DNA from: Pseudovibrio ascidiaceicola
Lineage (GTDB): Bacteria > Pseudomonadota > Alphaproteobacteria > Rhizobiales > Stappiaceae
Length of the DNA: 64,000 nucleotides
NCBI RefSeq assembly: GCF_900114245.1
Contig: NZ_FOSK01000013.1
Span: 95,195-159,194, forward strand
Direction: 5' to 3'
The translations under genes were made by a program, and so were the position numbers. Shown in pieces: positions 52,620-63,671 of the stretch. Below the pieces are notes generated by a model, which saw nothing but the letters and a program-made list of their open reading frames with translations, was not told the origin of the DNA and made no database searches. The first letter of the stretch is position 1, and every line of letters starts with the position of its first letter.

Positions 52620-53372
52620 TCAAGCAGCTTCTTCGCCGACGTAATCAGCGTAACCGTTTTTCTCCAGTTCAAGAGCAAGCTCTTTACCACCGGTTTTAAC
52701 GATCTTCCCTTTGGACAGAACGTGCACGACGTCCGGTACAATGTGATCGAGCAGACGCTGGTAGTGCGTGATCACGATCATAGAGCGCTCAGGGGAGCGA
52801 AGCTGGTTGACGCCTTCAGAAACAACGCGCAGTGCATCGATGTCCAGACCTGAATCTGTTTCATCCAAAACGCACAGAGTTGGTTCCAGCAGAGACATCT
52901 GCAGGATCTCAGCGCGTTTCTTTTCACCGCCGGAGAAGCCAACGTTGAGTGGACGCTTGAGCATGTCTGGCGTCACTTTCAGCTCTTTGGATTTCTCACG
53001 TACAAGCTTCATGAAGTCAGGGGTGGAGATTTCATCTTCACCGCGTGCTTTGCGCTGTGCATTCAACGCAGTCTTCAGGAAGGTCATGGTTGCAACACCC
53101 GGAATTTCGATCGGGTACTGGAACGCAAGGAACATGCCGGCAGCGGCGCGCTCATCGGCACCAAGCTCGGCCCAGTCAACGCCATTGTAGGAGATGGAGC
53201 CCTCGGTGATCTCGTAATCGTCTTTGCCTGCCAATACATATGACAGGGTGGACTTACCAGACCCGTTTGGTCCCATGATCGCGTGGACTTCGCCCGGGCG
53301 TACAGTCAGGTCAATGCCGCGAAGGATTTTGTTGCCATCAACTTCGGCGTGCAGGTTTTTGATCTCAAGCAT
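52620..53372 (-). CDS. sufC: SufC ATPase
   Basis: A 250-residue ABC ATPase. Walker A is GPNGSGKS, the signature FSGGEKKRAEI, Walker B CVLDETDSGLD. Typical SufC length. It drives cluster assembly on SufBD in the cytoplasm. Confidence 0.95.
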   Translation of the reverse strand: MLEIKNLHAEVDGNKILRGIDLTVRPGEVHAIMGPNGSGKSTLSYVLAGKDDYEITEGSISYNGVDWAELGADERAAAGMFLAFQYPIEIPGVATMTFLKTALNAQRKARGEDEISTPDFMKLVREKSKELKVTPDMLKRPLNVGFSGGEKKRAEILQMSLLEPTLCVLDETDSGLDIDALRVVSEGVNQLRSPERSMIVITHYQRLLDHIVPDVVHVLSKGKIVKTGGKELALELEKNGYADYVGEEAA

Positions 53373-53432
53373 CTATCGTTCTCGTCTTTTCAATTCTTCA
53401 ATAGGTACGAGGCAAACACGGTGGTCCGCGTT

Positions 53433-54905
53433 TTAGCCCACACTTCCTTCAAGGCTGATCGAAATCAGTTTTTGTGCCTCAACTGCGAATTCCATTGGCA
53501 GTTGCTGGATTACGTCCCGGACAAAACCATTCACGATCAATGCGACAGCTTCTTCCTCATCAAGGCCACGGGCCTGACAGTAGAACATCTGATCGTCAGA
53601 GATCTTGGAGGTTGTTGCCTCATGCTCGAACACCGCTGAGGAGTTCTTGCTTTCGATGTAAGGGACGGTGTGGGCACCGCACTTATCGCCAATGAGAAGC
53701 GAGTCACACTGGGTGAAGTTACGTGCGTTAGATGCCTTGCGATGCGCGGAAACCTGCCCGCGATAGGTGTTTTGAGAGACACCTGCGGAGATACCCTTGG
53801 AGATAATCCGGCTGGCTGTATTTTTGCCCAGATGGATCATCTTGGTGCCGCTGTCGATCTGCTGGTGACCATTCGAGATCGCAATGGAGTAGAACTCACC
53901 TTGTGAGTTATCTCCGCGCAGAATGCAGCTTGGGTATTTCCAAGTGATGGCAGAACCGGTTTCAACCTGTGTCCAAGAGATTTTGGAGTTCTTTTCGCGG
54001 CAGTCGCCACGCTTGGTCACGAAGTTGTAGATACCGCCTTTGCCTTCAGAGTCGCCTGGGTACCAGTTCTGAACGGTAGAATACTTAATCTGTGCATCTT
54101 CCAGAGCAACAAGCTCAACCACAGCAGCGTGCAGCTGGTTTTCATCGCGCTGAGGGGCAGTACACCCTTCCAGATAAGACACATAAGAGCCTTTATCTGC
54201 GATGATCAGCGTACGCTCAAACTGGCCAGTGTTCGGCTCGTTGATACGGAAGTAGGTGGACAGTTCCATTGGGCAACGCACGCCTGGTGGAATGTACACA
54301 AACGACCCATCAGAGAATACAGCTGAGTTCAATGTTGCGTAGAAGTTGTCGGAGACCGGAACAACAGAACCAAGGTATTTTTGAACCAGCTCTGGATGCT
54401 CACGAATTGCTTCGGAGATCGGGCAGAAAATAACGCCTGCCTTGGCCAGTTCTTCCTTAAAGGTTGTTGCTACTGAAACACTATCGAAAACGGCATCAAC
54501 TGCGACGCGGTTTTCTGGTGCAACACCTGCCAAGATTTCCTGCTCGGACAATGGAATGCCCAGCTTCTTGTAGGTTTCCAGAATCTCTGGATCCACCTCG
54601 TCAAGAGACTTGGGTCCCTCACGTTTTTTAGGTGCTGCATAATAATGAAGGTCTTCGAAGTCGATCTTCGGGTAATCAACTCGCGCCCATGTTGGCTCTT
54701 CCATCGTCTTCCAACGACGGAACGCTTCCAAGCGCCAATTGAGCATCCATTCCGGTTCGTCTTTTTTAGCCGAAATGTATGCAACGATATCTTCATTGAG
54801 CCCTTTGGGAGCAAGCTCACTTTCGATATCGGTTACGAAGCCATATTTATACTGATCAACATCAATTGCTTTGACCTGATCAATTGTTTCCTGGACTGCC
54901 GCCAT
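53433..54905 (-). CDS. sufB: SufB scaffold protein
   Basis: A 490-residue SufB from ATG 54905 ([14 protein letters not shown]), with GGAGACAAAGC before it. Features are the [20 protein letters not shown] segment, [33 protein letters not shown] and [17 protein letters not shown]. Length fits the family. It builds and transfers Fe-S clusters. Confidence 0.95.
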   Translation of the reverse strand: MAAVQETIDQVKAIDVDQYKYGFVTDIESELAPKGLNEDIVAYISAKKDEPEWMLNWRLEAFRRWKTMEEPTWARVDYPKIDFEDLHYYAAPKKREGPKSLDEVDPEILETYKKLGIPLSEQEILAGVAPENRVAVDAVFDSVSVATTFKEELAKAGVIFCPISEAIREHPELVQKYLGSVVPVSDNFYATLNSAVFSDGSFVYIPPGVRCPMELSTYFRINEPNTGQFERTLIIADKGSYVSYLEGCTAPQRDENQLHAAVVELVALEDAQIKYSTVQNWYPGDSEGKGGIYNFVTKRGDCREKNSKISWTQVETGSAITWKYPSCILRGDNSQGEFYSIAISNGHQQIDSGTKMIHLGKNTASRIISKGISAGVSQNTYRGQVSAHRKASNARNFTQCDSLLIGDKCGAHTVPYIESKNSSAVFEHEATTSKISDDQMFYCQARGLDEEEAVALIVNGFVRDVIQQLPMEFAVEAQKLISISLEGSVG

Positions 54906-55056
54906 GCTTTGTCTCCATACGCGGTTCAAAGCCGCATTGGGTACGATTATTGGACCCGTTTGCCCTTACTTAACAGATGCTCTGTCGCAACACAGTGCAT
55001 CCTTATTTATACGAGGGTTTGTCCTCGTTTATTTTTATATACGGCGTTCACCCCTT

Positions 55057-56214
55057 CTATGTGGGCTTCATTCGTTTATAAATTTTCGTCCAAGCGCCTA
55101 AAAAACGCTCAACATCTTCTTGGGTTGTCGCCCAACCGAGACTGACCCGGATTGCGCCACGCGCCAATGATTCCGATACTCCCATTGCAAGAAGCACATG
55201 GGATGCGCCTACTTTGCCGGATGAACAAGCAGATCCAGATGAAACAGCGACACCAAACAAGTCAAAGTTGATCAGTGCGGTTTCAGCTGAAATCCCTTCA
55301 ACTGCGAAACACGTCGTGTTGCCAAGACGCGCGACATCTTTACCGAAGATGATCGCATCTGAAGAGAGCTCATTCAGTCTCTCTTCCATATGGTCTCGCA
55401 GGCGCGAAATCCTAGCATGTTCATCAGGATTAGTTGATTGCGCTGCCGCAACCGCAAATCCTGCAATGCCTGCCGTATTCTCTGTTCCGGCTCTTCTCCA
55501 CGATTCTTGTCCGCCACCTGTCAGCAGTGGAATGGGGCGAAAATCGCCTTTCCCGAGGATAAGAGCGCCAACCCCTTGCGGACCTCCGAGCTTATGGGAG
55601 GAGATCGACATGGAGTTGCAGCCAATCATGGCCATTGAAAGCGGTTCTTTCCCTGCCATCTGGACTGCATCCACATGGTAGAGATGACCTAAATCTTCTG
55701 TGAGAACGCCGATTTCCTGCAGGGGCTGCAAAACACCGGTCTCACTATTGGCAGCCATAACAGATACCAATGCGGTTTCATCTTCTCCCAGCTTCTCAAG
55801 CAATCTGCGCAGTTCACTCACCACCACGCGCCCGTCTTCATCAACGGGAATGCTTTGCACGTTTTGGGCTGCAAACCGACCACCAGCTATAATGGATGGG
55901 TGTTCGATTGCGCTCACAAAAACCTGGGTCAGAATATAGGGCTCGCCATTTTTTAGCCAAGTGGGCGATAATGCTGTGACGTTCGCCTCTGACGCTCCAC
56001 TCGTAAAAATGATATTCGCCGGGTTGCCATCTACCAGATCTGCAATTTTGTGCCTTGCATCTTCGATGATGGATCGGGCGCGCCGACCGCTGCTGTGAAT
56101 AGAGGACGCATTGCCAGCTGCTTTGTAGGCTTCCTGAAGAGCTAAAAGAGATTCTTCCCTCAGCGGAGCGCTGGCGTTATAGTCTAAATATGTCAGTTCG
56201 CGGTTTATTGTCAT
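55057..56214 (-). CDS. NifS/IscS-like cysteine desulfurase
   Basis: A 385-residue PLP enzyme. It starts MTINRELTYLDYNASAPLRE. The PLP lysine is in SISSHKLGGPQGVGAL, the sulfur-carrying Cys in SSGSACSSGKVGASH. It is the first gene of the operon, 150 bases before sufB. A second desulfurase (SufS) is encoded 3.7 kb downstream, so this is the common alphaproteobacterial arrangement with two desulfurases. Confidence 0.9.
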   Translation of the reverse strand: MTINRELTYLDYNASAPLREESLLALQEAYKAAGNASSIHSSGRRARSIIEDARHKIADLVDGNPANIIFTSGASEANVTALSPTWLKNGEPYILTQVFVSAIEHPSIIAGGRFAAQNVQSIPVDEDGRVVVSELRRLLEKLGEDETALVSVMAANSETGVLQPLQEIGVLTEDLGHLYHVDAVQMAGKEPLSMAMIGCNSMSISSHKLGGPQGVGALILGKGDFRPIPLLTGGGQESWRRAGTENTAGIAGFAVAAAQSTNPDEHARISRLRDHMEERLNELSSDAIIFGKDVARLGNTTCFAVEGISAETALINFDLFGVAVSSGSACSSGKVGASHVLLAMGVSESLARGAIRVSLGWATTQEDVERFLGAWTKIYKRMKPT

Positions 56215-56416
56215 AGTTTAACACAGAAAATGGGGTTCTTTAGTGCCCTAATTGGGTCTCTATGGAAATGGAAACCTTGATATTTTCCACGGTGCTTACG
56301 ATAAGGGGTAAAGAGTTCCCTTTGAGTTCGTTGAGGTCTATAACGTGCATGCGCCGAGTTGGATATACCTTTCTCCAATAGAGGCCGATTTTCAGTGTAG
56401 CCCTTGAGGTTCATCG

Positions 56417-56431
56417 TAGAATAATTCTAAA
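56417..56431. promoter_or_regulatory. Iron-control-element-like palindrome upstream of the suf operon
   Basis: TAGAATAATTCTAAA on the plus strand; reverse complement TTTAGAATTATTCTA. This is close to the Irr box consensus TTTAGAA-N3-TTCTAAA of rhizobia. It lies about 200 bases upstream of the first suf-operon gene. Confidence 0.6.
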
Positions 56432-56542
56432 CTGGTTCTAATAAACTTGCGTCTCGCAGTCAAGTTTAATCGACAATGATCCGGTATACCAAAAAGCCGG
56501 CAGACAGTTGCTGCCGACTAAAACAAGAGGATTTTGCAGTAT

Positions 56543-57202
56543 ATGCCTGAGGTGATCTTCAATGGCCCTGCAGGGCGGCTAGAAGGCCGTTTCCATCCAG
56601 CAAAAAAACGTAATGCTCCGATTGCACTGGTTCTTCATTTGCACCCGCAGTTTGGCGGCACGATGAACAACCAGATTATCTATCAGACCTATTACATGTT
56701 TGCGAAACGCGGCTTCGCAGTTTTGCGTTTCAACTTCCGCGGCGTGGGTCGTTCCCAGGGTCAGTTCGACCATGGTCAAGGTGAGCTTTCAGATGCTGCT
56801 GCGGCGTTGGACTGGGTACAAACCATCCATCCGGATGCACGTGCTTGCTGGATTGCGGGCTTCTCATTTGGTGCATGGATTGGCATGCAGCTCCTGATGC
56901 GTCGTCCTGAAGTTGAGGGCTTTATCTCCATTGCCCCACCAGCCAACTTGCATGACTTCTCCTTCCTGGCACCCTGCCCGTCTTCTGGCCTGATTATTCA
57001 TGGCGAGCAGGACAAAGTGGTTCCACAGAAGGATGTTCAGGCTTTGGTTGATAAGCTGAAAACCCAAAAGGGTATCATCATCGACCACCAGGAAATGCCA
57101 GGCGCCAACCACTTCTTCGAGAATCACGTTGATGGCCTGATTGGCAACTGTGCAAGCTATCTTGATCGCCGCCTCGGTCTGATCGGGGAAGACGCTGGTT
57201 AG
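56543..57202 (+). CDS. Alpha/beta hydrolase
   Basis: A 219-residue protein. The nucleophile elbow is AGFSFGAWIG (Ser), the acid in HGEQDKVVP (Asp), and the His in GANHFFENH. The N-terminal FNGPAGRLEGRF and LHLHPQFGGTM agree with the group of small hydrolases often annotated as dienelactone-hydrolase-like. The start is ATG 56543; an in-frame TTG at 56534 is three codons earlier. Substrate is unknown. Confidence 0.85.
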   Translation: MPEVIFNGPAGRLEGRFHPAKKRNAPIALVLHLHPQFGGTMNNQIIYQTYYMFAKRGFAVLRFNFRGVGRSQGQFDHGQGELSDAAAALDWVQTIHPDARACWIAGFSFGAWIGMQLLMRRPEVEGFISIAPPANLHDFSFLAPCPSSGLIIHGEQDKVVPQKDVQALVDKLKTQKGIIIDHQEMPGANHFFENHVDGLIGNCASYLDRRLGLIGEDAG

Positions 57203-57222
57203 TCAGCAATGATTTGTGCATT

Positions 57223-57255
57223 AAAAAAAGCCCGGTCGATTGACCGGGCTTTTTT
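57223..57255. terminator. Bidirectional rho-independent terminator
   Basis: Stem GCCCGGTC / GACCGGGC with loop GATT; seven A on one side and six T on the other. It ends the hydrolase gene and the convergent NDUFA12 gene. Confidence 0.93.
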
Positions 57256-57272
57256 CGTAACTGATGTCTGAC

Positions 57273-57659
57273 TTATTCGCCAGGTGTCCAGGCGTGGTAG
57301 TCTCCGGTCACTTCCGGGCGTTTTTCCGGGGTCAGAATGGAGCCTTTTGGACGATAAGCGTTTGGTGTGCCTGTCAGGTTTGGGGAGTGAGCAATTTCCC
57401 ACTCGCGCGCCACATAATCACTCTCTGTTGGAGGAGTGTCTGTGCGGTAGTGCATCCAACCGTGCCAACCGGCAGGGATCTGGGAGGCTTCTGCAAGGTT
57501 TTTATAAATCACCCAACGGCGTTTGCCGCCGCGCTCTTTATAATACTTGTTGCCAAACTCATCGGTCCCGACGAACTCACCCTTTCTCCATGTGAAGAAG
57601 CGAGTGCCCCACGTGTCACTGTTCCACCATGTGAAGAACGTAAGCAGAAGGTGTTTCAT
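57273..57659 (-). CDS. NDUFA12-family complex I subunit
   Basis: A 128-residue protein; EFVGTDEFGNKYYKERG and RRWVIYKNLAEASQIPAGWH are features of the NDUFA12 (B17.2) family. Alphaproteobacteria share it with mitochondria. It sits apart from the main nuo genes, like the NDUFS4 homologue at 38.2 kb. Confidence 0.92.
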   Translation of the reverse strand: MKHLLLTFFTWWNSDTWGTRFFTWRKGEFVGTDEFGNKYYKERGGKRRWVIYKNLAEASQIPAGWHGWMHYRTDTPPTESDYVAREWEIAHSPNLTGTPNAYRPKGSILTPEKRPEVTGDYHAWTPGE

Positions 57660-57828
57660 GTGTCTGGCCTTTCCAGATCGGTGGCTTTGTAAATTTTCTC
57701 GGAATATGACGAGTGTTTGGGTGCCTGTCCAGTCTTAGAGTACCGTAGTTTCAACTATTCACCGGAAGTCGCTTTAAATATCCTAGGGTCAGTTATTATT
57801 TTCACAATTCCCGAGGCTATTTTGCACG

Positions 57829-58518
57829 TTACTTCTTGGTACGGCGCGATAAGTACGGGTTTTGACTGAACTTGTCTGCTGGTGACACATTCCCAACTTC
57901 CAGGTCCTTGAGTGAGAGAGGCTCGTTCTCATCTCTTTTCGCCGATCTGCGCGGCCTTGGCGTCATTTCAGATTCGGGTGATGGCGCGTTCTCGTCCTTC
58001 TGATATTCGCGCGCTTTGTTGAGTGCTGCGAACTTGGCCTGATTCTGTTCGAGCCGCTTTGCCGTTCCATCAATAATGAACCCGCCGTCATTGTTGCGGA
58101 TGAACTGACGACGATCCTTGCAGATTGATTCTAGCGATTTCTTCAAGACAGACGACGAGATTGGCGTCACCAGCAGATGGTGAGCCCCTGCCTCTAACGC
58201 GCGCGTCACCAGTGCGCGGGTGCCGTAGGCCGTAATAAAGACGAGCGGAACATTGATGAGCTCGGGGATTCGGCCTGAACGCATAAGCTTTAAGAGCTGA
58301 AAACCGCTGACGGGTTTCATCTCCCAACCAGACAACACCAGATCTGGTGGGTCTGAGATGAGCATTGGTAATGCATCTTTGGGGCTGTCATAGACACGCA
58401 CGCGCCCAAGCTTCAGGGTGCCTAAGATACCCCTTAAGATTGCTTGGGTGGGTTTTGACTGTTCCACAAGAACCACATCTAACTGAGAAATGTCCTTGCC
58501 GAAGGAGGTGTGATGCAT
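57829..58518 (-). CDS. CheY-like protein with degenerate receiver domain
   Basis: A 229-residue protein. Residues 12-125 have the receiver fold (VVLVEQSKPTQAILRGILG, FITAYG), but the phosphate-accepting Asp is replaced in PPDLVLSGWEMK (Gly), the acidic pair is reduced to Glu, and the Lys near LVTPIS is Thr. So it cannot use the classical phosphorelay. The C-terminal 100 residues are charged and disordered. It may be a constitutive or ligand-responsive regulator. Confidence 0.78.
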   Translation of the reverse strand: MHHTSFGKDISQLDVVLVEQSKPTQAILRGILGTLKLGRVRVYDSPKDALPMLISDPPDLVLSGWEMKPVSGFQLLKLMRSGRIPELINVPLVFITAYGTRALVTRALEAGAHHLLVTPISSSVLKKSLESICKDRRQFIRNNDGGFIIDGTAKRLEQNQAKFAALNKAREYQKDENAPSPESEMTPRPRRSAKRDENEPLSLKDLEVGNVSPADKFSQNPYLSRRTKK

Positions 58519-59175
58519 ATCTGCTCGCTAATTTAACCTAACCAGATACCAAAGGTAATTGAGAAACTATATATGATCTCTCCATACAACCACTGCGTAA
58601 AATTGCGTGGGGTACACAGACTTTTTTACCCGTGAAATTTTCTGATCCACTGAATAATTTTTCCTAAAAATATCCCCCAGAAAAAATGAGCTTGAATTTG
58701 CATTTTCGCTTGGCTTTGCGGAAATGGCGGGGTTCTGCTGCCTGTGCCCGATTTGGAACACACTTAGGCCTCCCCACAATCCACACAGATTACAATATTT
58801 GGTGTTTCGATCCCTCTTATGCACACAACCAGTGGACAGATCACGCTTGACGATGCTTTCCGATTCAATCTAATTTGAGGTCGAAATCAAGACGTGTTCA
58901 GGATAGTGCGGCCTCGGCCGGGAGTTCACCACATTTAAGTAGCTTCGAGTGCTAGGAGTTGAATTAACATTCACTTCCAGCGGTCGCTTTTTTTTGCCAA
59001 TTGCAGCCTAAATATTGTGTTAATATATTATCAGCACACTAGATATTGTAATAGCATCGAATTGCGTGCCACTTTACCTGCGTTTACTAGGATAAATGCC
59101 AGATAGCGGATTAATCAAAACCGGCGGCGGACTTTTGGTTAAAATCTTAGCTATCGGCGCTCTTAAAACCGAGAT
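58519..59175. other. Long intergenic region upstream of nrdJ
   Basis: About 650 bases with no supported gene. It holds two candidate NrdR-like sequences (59008-59021 and 59036-59049) and A+T-rich stretches. Confidence 0.5.
59008..59049. promoter_or_regulatory. Possible NrdR-box pair
   Basis: AACACAATATTTAG (minus strand, 59021-59008) and ACACTAGATATTGT (59036-59049) resemble the ACACNATATNTNGT-type NrdR box. Centre spacing is 28 bases, whereas published pairs are near 31; this lowers confidence. Confidence 0.35.
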
Positions 59176-59201
59176 GCACCGCGGTGACCGTCACCGGGTG
59201 C
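59176..59201 (+). promoter_or_regulatory. Hairpin in front of the nrdJ ribosome-binding site
   Basis: Nested stem GCACC-GGTGA / TCACC-GGTGC lying five bases before AAGGGG. It could sequester the leader or protect the messenger. Confidence 0.5.
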
Positions 59202-59216
59202 GATAAGGGGCTAAAC

Positions 59217-62200
59217 ATGAGAATTGAGCGGCGATATACTGCGGAAGGACAATCCCCCTACGCAGATATTGAGTTTTGCAACGCAACGAGCGAGATCCGT
59301 AACCCAGACGGATCCGTTGTGTTTCGCTTGGAGAACATTCAGGTTCCTAAGCAATTCTCTCAGGTTGCCTCTGATATTCTGGCACAGAAATACTTCCGCA
59401 AAGCTGGTGTTCCGGCCAAGCTGAAAGCGGTAGAAGAAAACACCGTTCCATCCTGGTTGTGGCGTAAAGCTCCAGACGACAAAGCTCTTTCCAAGATGGC
59501 GAAAGACAAGCGCTTTGGGTCTGAGATCGACAGCCGTCAGGTGTTTGATCGTCTGGCTGGTACATGGACGTACTGGGGCTGGAAGGGCGGATACTTCGAC
59601 AGCGAAGCTGATGCGCAGGCGTTTTATGATGAACTGCGGTACATGCTCGCGACCCAGAAGGTTGCTCCGAACTCCCCACAGTGGTTCAATACCGGCCTGC
59701 ACTGGGCGTATGGCATTGATGGTCCAAGCCAGGGTCACCATTACGTCGACTTTGAAACTGGTGAGCTGACCCGTTCTGCGACCGCTTATGAGCATCCGCA
59801 GCCGCATGCTTGCTTCATTCAGTCTGTTGATGATGACCTTGTGAATGAAAACGGCATCATGGACCTGTGGGTTCGTGAAGCACGCCTGTTCAAATACGGT
59901 TCCGGCACCGGCACCAACTTCTCCTCTTTGCGTGCAAGCGGTGAGCGTCTGGCAGGCGGTGGCAAGTCCTCCGGCCTTATGAGCTTCCTGAAGATTGGCG
60001 ACCGTGCAGCTGGTGCGATCAAGTCCGGCGGCACAACCCGCCGTGCGGCGAAGATGGTTGTGGTTGATATCGACCATCCGGATATCGAAGAATTCGTGAC
60101 CTGGAAGGTGCATGAGGAACAGAAGGTCGCGGCCATCGTAACCGGTTCCAAAGTGTGTCAGAAGCACCTGCAGGCTGTGATGAAAGCTTGTGTGAACTGC
60201 GAAGGTAGCGGCGACGATTGCTTTGATCCTAAAAAGAACCCTGCCCTGAAGCGCGAAATGCGTGCTGCTAAGAAGGCAATGGTTCCTGAAAACTACATTC
60301 AGCGTGTGGTTCAGTTCGCACGTCAGGGTTACAAGACCATTGAGTTCCCAATCTACAACACAGACTGGGATTCTGAGGCTTACCTGACCGTTTCCGGCCA
60401 GAACTCCAACAACTCCGTTCGTGTCACTGATGGCTTCCTGAAAGCTGTTGCGGCCGATGGAGACTGGGATCTGATTGGCCGTATTGACGGTGGAACCAAG
60501 AAGACCATCAAAGCAGCTGAGCTTTGGGAGCAAATTGGTTACGCGGCATGGGCATCTGCTGATCCGGGCCTCCAGTACCACACCACCATCAATGAATGGC
60601 ATACCTGCCCACAGGGCGGCGAGATCCGCGCATCCAACCCATGTTCTGAATACATGTTCCTGGATGACACCGCGTGTAACCTGGCCTCATTGAACCTGCT
60701 GCAGTTCCGCAAGGAAGACCAGCAGTTCGACTTTGACAAGTTTGAGCATGCGACCCGCCTCTGGCAGATCGTGCTTGAGATCTCCGTCATGATGGCGCAG
60801 TTCCCATCCAAGCAGATTGCTAAACTGTCCTACGAATACCGCACCACAGGTCTGGGCTACGCCAATATCGGCGGCCTGCTGATGACCTCTGGTATTGCTT
60901 ATGACAGTGACGAAGGCCGTGCGCTTTGTGGTGCGATCACTGCGATCATGACCGGTGTTTGTTACGCGACTTCTGCTGAAATGGCTGGTGAGCTTGGCTC
61001 TTTCCCTCGTTATGAGGAAAACGCCAAGGACATGCTGCGCGTGATCCGCAACCACCGCCGCGCTGCGCACAGCGAGAGCAAGGGGTATGAGAACCTCAGC
61101 ACCCTGCCCGTTCCTCTGGATGCTTCCAACTGCCCACAGACTGAGCTTGTTGAGCGTGCCCGTCTTGCATGGGACAAAGCTCTTGAGCTTGGAGAGGCAC
61201 ACGGTTACCGCAACGCGCAGACCACTGTGATCGCACCAACCGGCACCATTGGTCTGGTTATGGATTGTGACACGACCGGTATTGAGCCTGACTTTGCGCT
61301 GGTGAAGTTCAAGAAGCTCGCAGGTGGCGGTTACTTCAAGATCATCAACCGCGCTGTTCCTGAGGCCCTGCGTACACTTGGTTACTCAGAGGCTGAAATT
61401 GCCGAGATCGAAGCTTATGCTGTTGGTCACGGTTCCATTTCTCAGTCTCCTGCCATCAACAGTGCCAACCTGAAAGCCAAAGGCTTTGATGATGCTGCGC
61501 TTGAGAAACTGGCTGGAGCACTTGGGTCTGCATTCGATATCAAGTTCGTCTTCAACCGCTGGACCCTTGGTGATGAGCTGCTGACCGGCAAACTGGGCGT
61601 TTCTGCTGAGCAGCTGGAAGATATGGATTTTGACCTTCTGAGCCACATGGGCTTTAGCAAGGCAGAGATTGAAGCTGCTAACACACATGTGTGTGGTGCT
61701 ATGACCCTGGAAGGTGCACCGCACCTGAAAGAAGCGCATTACCCGGTCTTTGACTGTGCGAACCCATGTGGCCGCATTGGTGAACGCTTCCTGTCTGTTG
61801 ACAGTCACATCAAGATGATGGCCGCTGCGCAGCCGTTTATCTCCGGTGCGATTTCCAAGACCATCAACATGGCAAACACTGCCAGTGTTGAGGACTGTAA
61901 AGAAGCTTACATGCTCTCCTGGAAGCTGGGTCTGAAAGCAAACGCTCTTTACCGTGATGGCTCCAAGCTGTCTCAGCCGCTGAACGCTCAGTTGCTGGAA
62001 GATGAAGAAGATGATGCAGAAGACACTGTTGATGACATCCTTGCACAGCCACAGGCAGCCCGCGCTGAAGCTGTTGCAGAGCGTGTTGTTGAGCGGATCA
62101 TCGAGCGTGCTGTTCGCAATCGTGAAAAGCTGCCAAACCGCCGCAAAGGTTACACTCAAAAAGCTTCCGTTGGTGGCCACAAAGTGTACCTGACAACCGG

Positions 62201-62888
62201 TGAGTATCAGGATGGCCGCATCGGCGAAATCTTCATCGACATGCACAAAGAAGGCGCTGCCTTCCGCTCATTGATGAACAACTTTGCGATTGCGATCTCC
62301 CTTGGTCTGCAATACGGCGTTCCGCTTGAGGAATATGTTGACGCGTTCACCTTCACCCGTTTTGAGCCTGCTGGCATGGTGATGGGCAATGACGCAATCA
62401 AGAATGCAACCTCCATTCTTGACTACATCTTCCGTGAGCTGGCTGTATCTTATCTGGGTCGTAACGATCTGGCACACGTGCCGCCAGAAGCATTGGACAG
62501 TGCGACATCTACTTCCCGTTCTTCTGCTGAAGGTCAGGATGAAGAGAGCAGCCCTGCGATTGTTTCTCACGGCCTTGTTCGCGGTCAGACCGAGAAATTC
62601 CGTCTGGTCCCAGGTGGAGACCCGGCTGTTCAGCTGGCCGGTGCGATCACTGCTCAGTCTGATGCGATTGCAACGGCCTTCCAGCGTGGCGGCGAAGCAA
62701 CGGCAACAGCAAGCGTAGGCACTGCAACACCTGCAGCTGCACAACCATCTGTCGCTAGTCAGGTCGCTCAGGCCCGCATGAAGGGGTATGAGGGCGAAAG
62801 CTGCGCAGAATGCGGCAACTTCACCATGGTCCGCAACGGCACCTGCCTAAAATGCGACACCTGTGGCTCCACCAGCGGCTGCAGCTGA
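59217..62888 (+). CDS. nrdJ: B12-dependent ribonucleotide reductase (class II)
   Basis: A 1223-residue reductase starting [13 protein letters not shown] at 59217, with AAGGGG upstream. The core holds [20 protein letters not shown] and the loop motif [20 protein letters not shown]. The C-terminus carries cysteine pairs ([20 protein letters not shown] then CGSTSGCS) for re-reduction. Length and motifs match alphaproteobacterial NrdJ. It makes deoxynucleotides under any oxygen tension. No NrdA/B in the window. Confidence 0.95.
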   Translation: MRIERRYTAEGQSPYADIEFCNATSEIRNPDGSVVFRLENIQVPKQFSQVASDILAQKYFRKAGVPAKLKAVEENTVPSWLWRKAPDDKALSKMAKDKRFGSEIDSRQVFDRLAGTWTYWGWKGGYFDSEADAQAFYDELRYMLATQKVAPNSPQWFNTGLHWAYGIDGPSQGHHYVDFETGELTRSATAYEHPQPHACFIQSVDDDLVNENGIMDLWVREARLFKYGSGTGTNFSSLRASGERLAGGGKSSGLMSFLKIGDRAAGAIKSGGTTRRAAKMVVVDIDHPDIEEFVTWKVHEEQKVAAIVTGSKVCQKHLQAVMKACVNCEGSGDDCFDPKKNPALKREMRAAKKAMVPENYIQRVVQFARQGYKTIEFPIYNTDWDSEAYLTVSGQNSNNSVRVTDGFLKAVAADGDWDLIGRIDGGTKKTIKAAELWEQIGYAAWASADPGLQYHTTINEWHTCPQGGEIRASNPCSEYMFLDDTACNLASLNLLQFRKEDQQFDFDKFEHATRLWQIVLEISVMMAQFPSKQIAKLSYEYRTTGLGYANIGGLLMTSGIAYDSDEGRALCGAITAIMTGVCYATSAEMAGELGSFPRYEENAKDMLRVIRNHRRAAHSESKGYENLSTLPVPLDASNCPQTELVERARLAWDKALELGEAHGYRNAQTTVIAPTGTIGLVMDCDTTGIEPDFALVKFKKLAGGGYFKIINRAVPEALRTLGYSEAEIAEIEAYAVGHGSISQSPAINSANLKAKGFDDAALEKLAGALGSAFDIKFVFNRWTLGDELLTGKLGVSAEQLEDMDFDLLSHMGFSKAEIEAANTHVCGAMTLEGAPHLKEAHYPVFDCANPCGRIGERFLSVDSHIKMMAAAQPFISGAISKTINMANTASVEDCKEAYMLSWKLGLKANALYRDGSKLSQPLNAQLLEDEEDDAEDTVDDILAQPQAARAEAVAERVVERIIERAVRNREKLPNRRKGYTQKASVGGHKVYLTTGEYQDGRIGEIFIDMHKEGAAFRSLMNNFAIAISLGLQYGVPLEEYVDAFTFTRFEPAGMVMGNDAIKNATSILDYIFRELAVSYLGRNDLAHVPPEALDSATSTSRSSAEGQDEESSPAIVSHGLVRGQTEKFRLVPGGDPAVQLAGAITAQSDAIATAFQRGGEATATASVGTATPAAAQPSVASQVAQARMKGYEGESCAECGNFTMVRNGTCLKCDTCGSTSGCS

Positions 62889-62911
62889 TTTCTGATCAAT
62901 AACTTATAAAA

Positions 62912-62945
62912 ACAGGCCCCAAAGCTCAGCTTTGGGGCCTGTTTT
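62912..62945 (+). terminator. Rho-independent terminator of nrdJ
   Basis: Long stem ACAGGCCCCAAAGC / GCTTTGGGGCCTGT followed by TTTT. Confidence 0.92.
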
Positions 62946-63660
62946 CGTTTGTGCGCACTGGACCGTGAGAGATTACTTGCGGGAATATCGGAACAGGCCA
63001 ACTACTACCTAGATTGGTGAGAAATACAAAGTGTGCATATCAAGTTTCAGCAAACTTAAAACTCTCAAACAAGCAGAAGTCTTCTAAATTTCCAAATATT
63101 TTAAGCCATAGGTAAAAGTAATTTTATTACTATAGGTATATTTTGAAAGAACATACACTAAACAATGGGCTCGTTGCATCGCAACCACTATCAGCGCTGG
63201 CCGCAGACGGTTGAGTGTTATTATTTCTGAATGCGTTTCCCTACTCGGCCTCACGGCGCATTTTTAGGAAGAGCAGCGTAAACTAAGAGACCATTAACAG
63301 CTTCCACTGGTCAGTTAAGTCCCGAAAGCTGATAAACTCCTTTCAAGCAACGTCCTTAAACCAGATACCTCATCTAATAGTCACAAACGGTGGACCATAC
63401 GTAACGCCTCTAACCCGCCTGTGGTGATATCTCCGAAATGGACAACATGCTTACCTTCGATCGTTACAACTAACGCCCCCACTGAGACTGAATATGCATG
63501 AAGTGGAGCTAGGTGTACTTGTAAAATAAGGTAATCCCCTCACCCCGCAGCGCATAGGCCATCTCCCATTACAATAGAATTTTCAAAGATAATTGAAGTT
63601 ACTAAGAAATAGCGACTATGATCACGTTACTTATCGATTACATAGGTGGTTATAAGCACA
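62946..63660. other. A+T-rich region without a supported gene
   Basis: About 715 bases between the nrdJ terminator and the insertion sequence. No long frame or RNA is seen. Possibly decayed. Confidence 0.55.
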
Positions 63661-63671
63661 CTGACACTCCT

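Noticed and set aside
56211..56414. Possible Rrf2-type regulator before the suf operon
   Set aside because: The 67-residue frame has no helix-turn-helix or cysteine cluster and is basic low-complexity sequence.
58519..59216. Cobalamin riboswitch upstream of nrdJ
   Set aside because: I saw only a chance GCCACT string and not the B12-box with its surrounding stems.
59211..60602. Leftward 463-residue frame
   Set aside because: Antisense to nrdJ, which has all family motifs.
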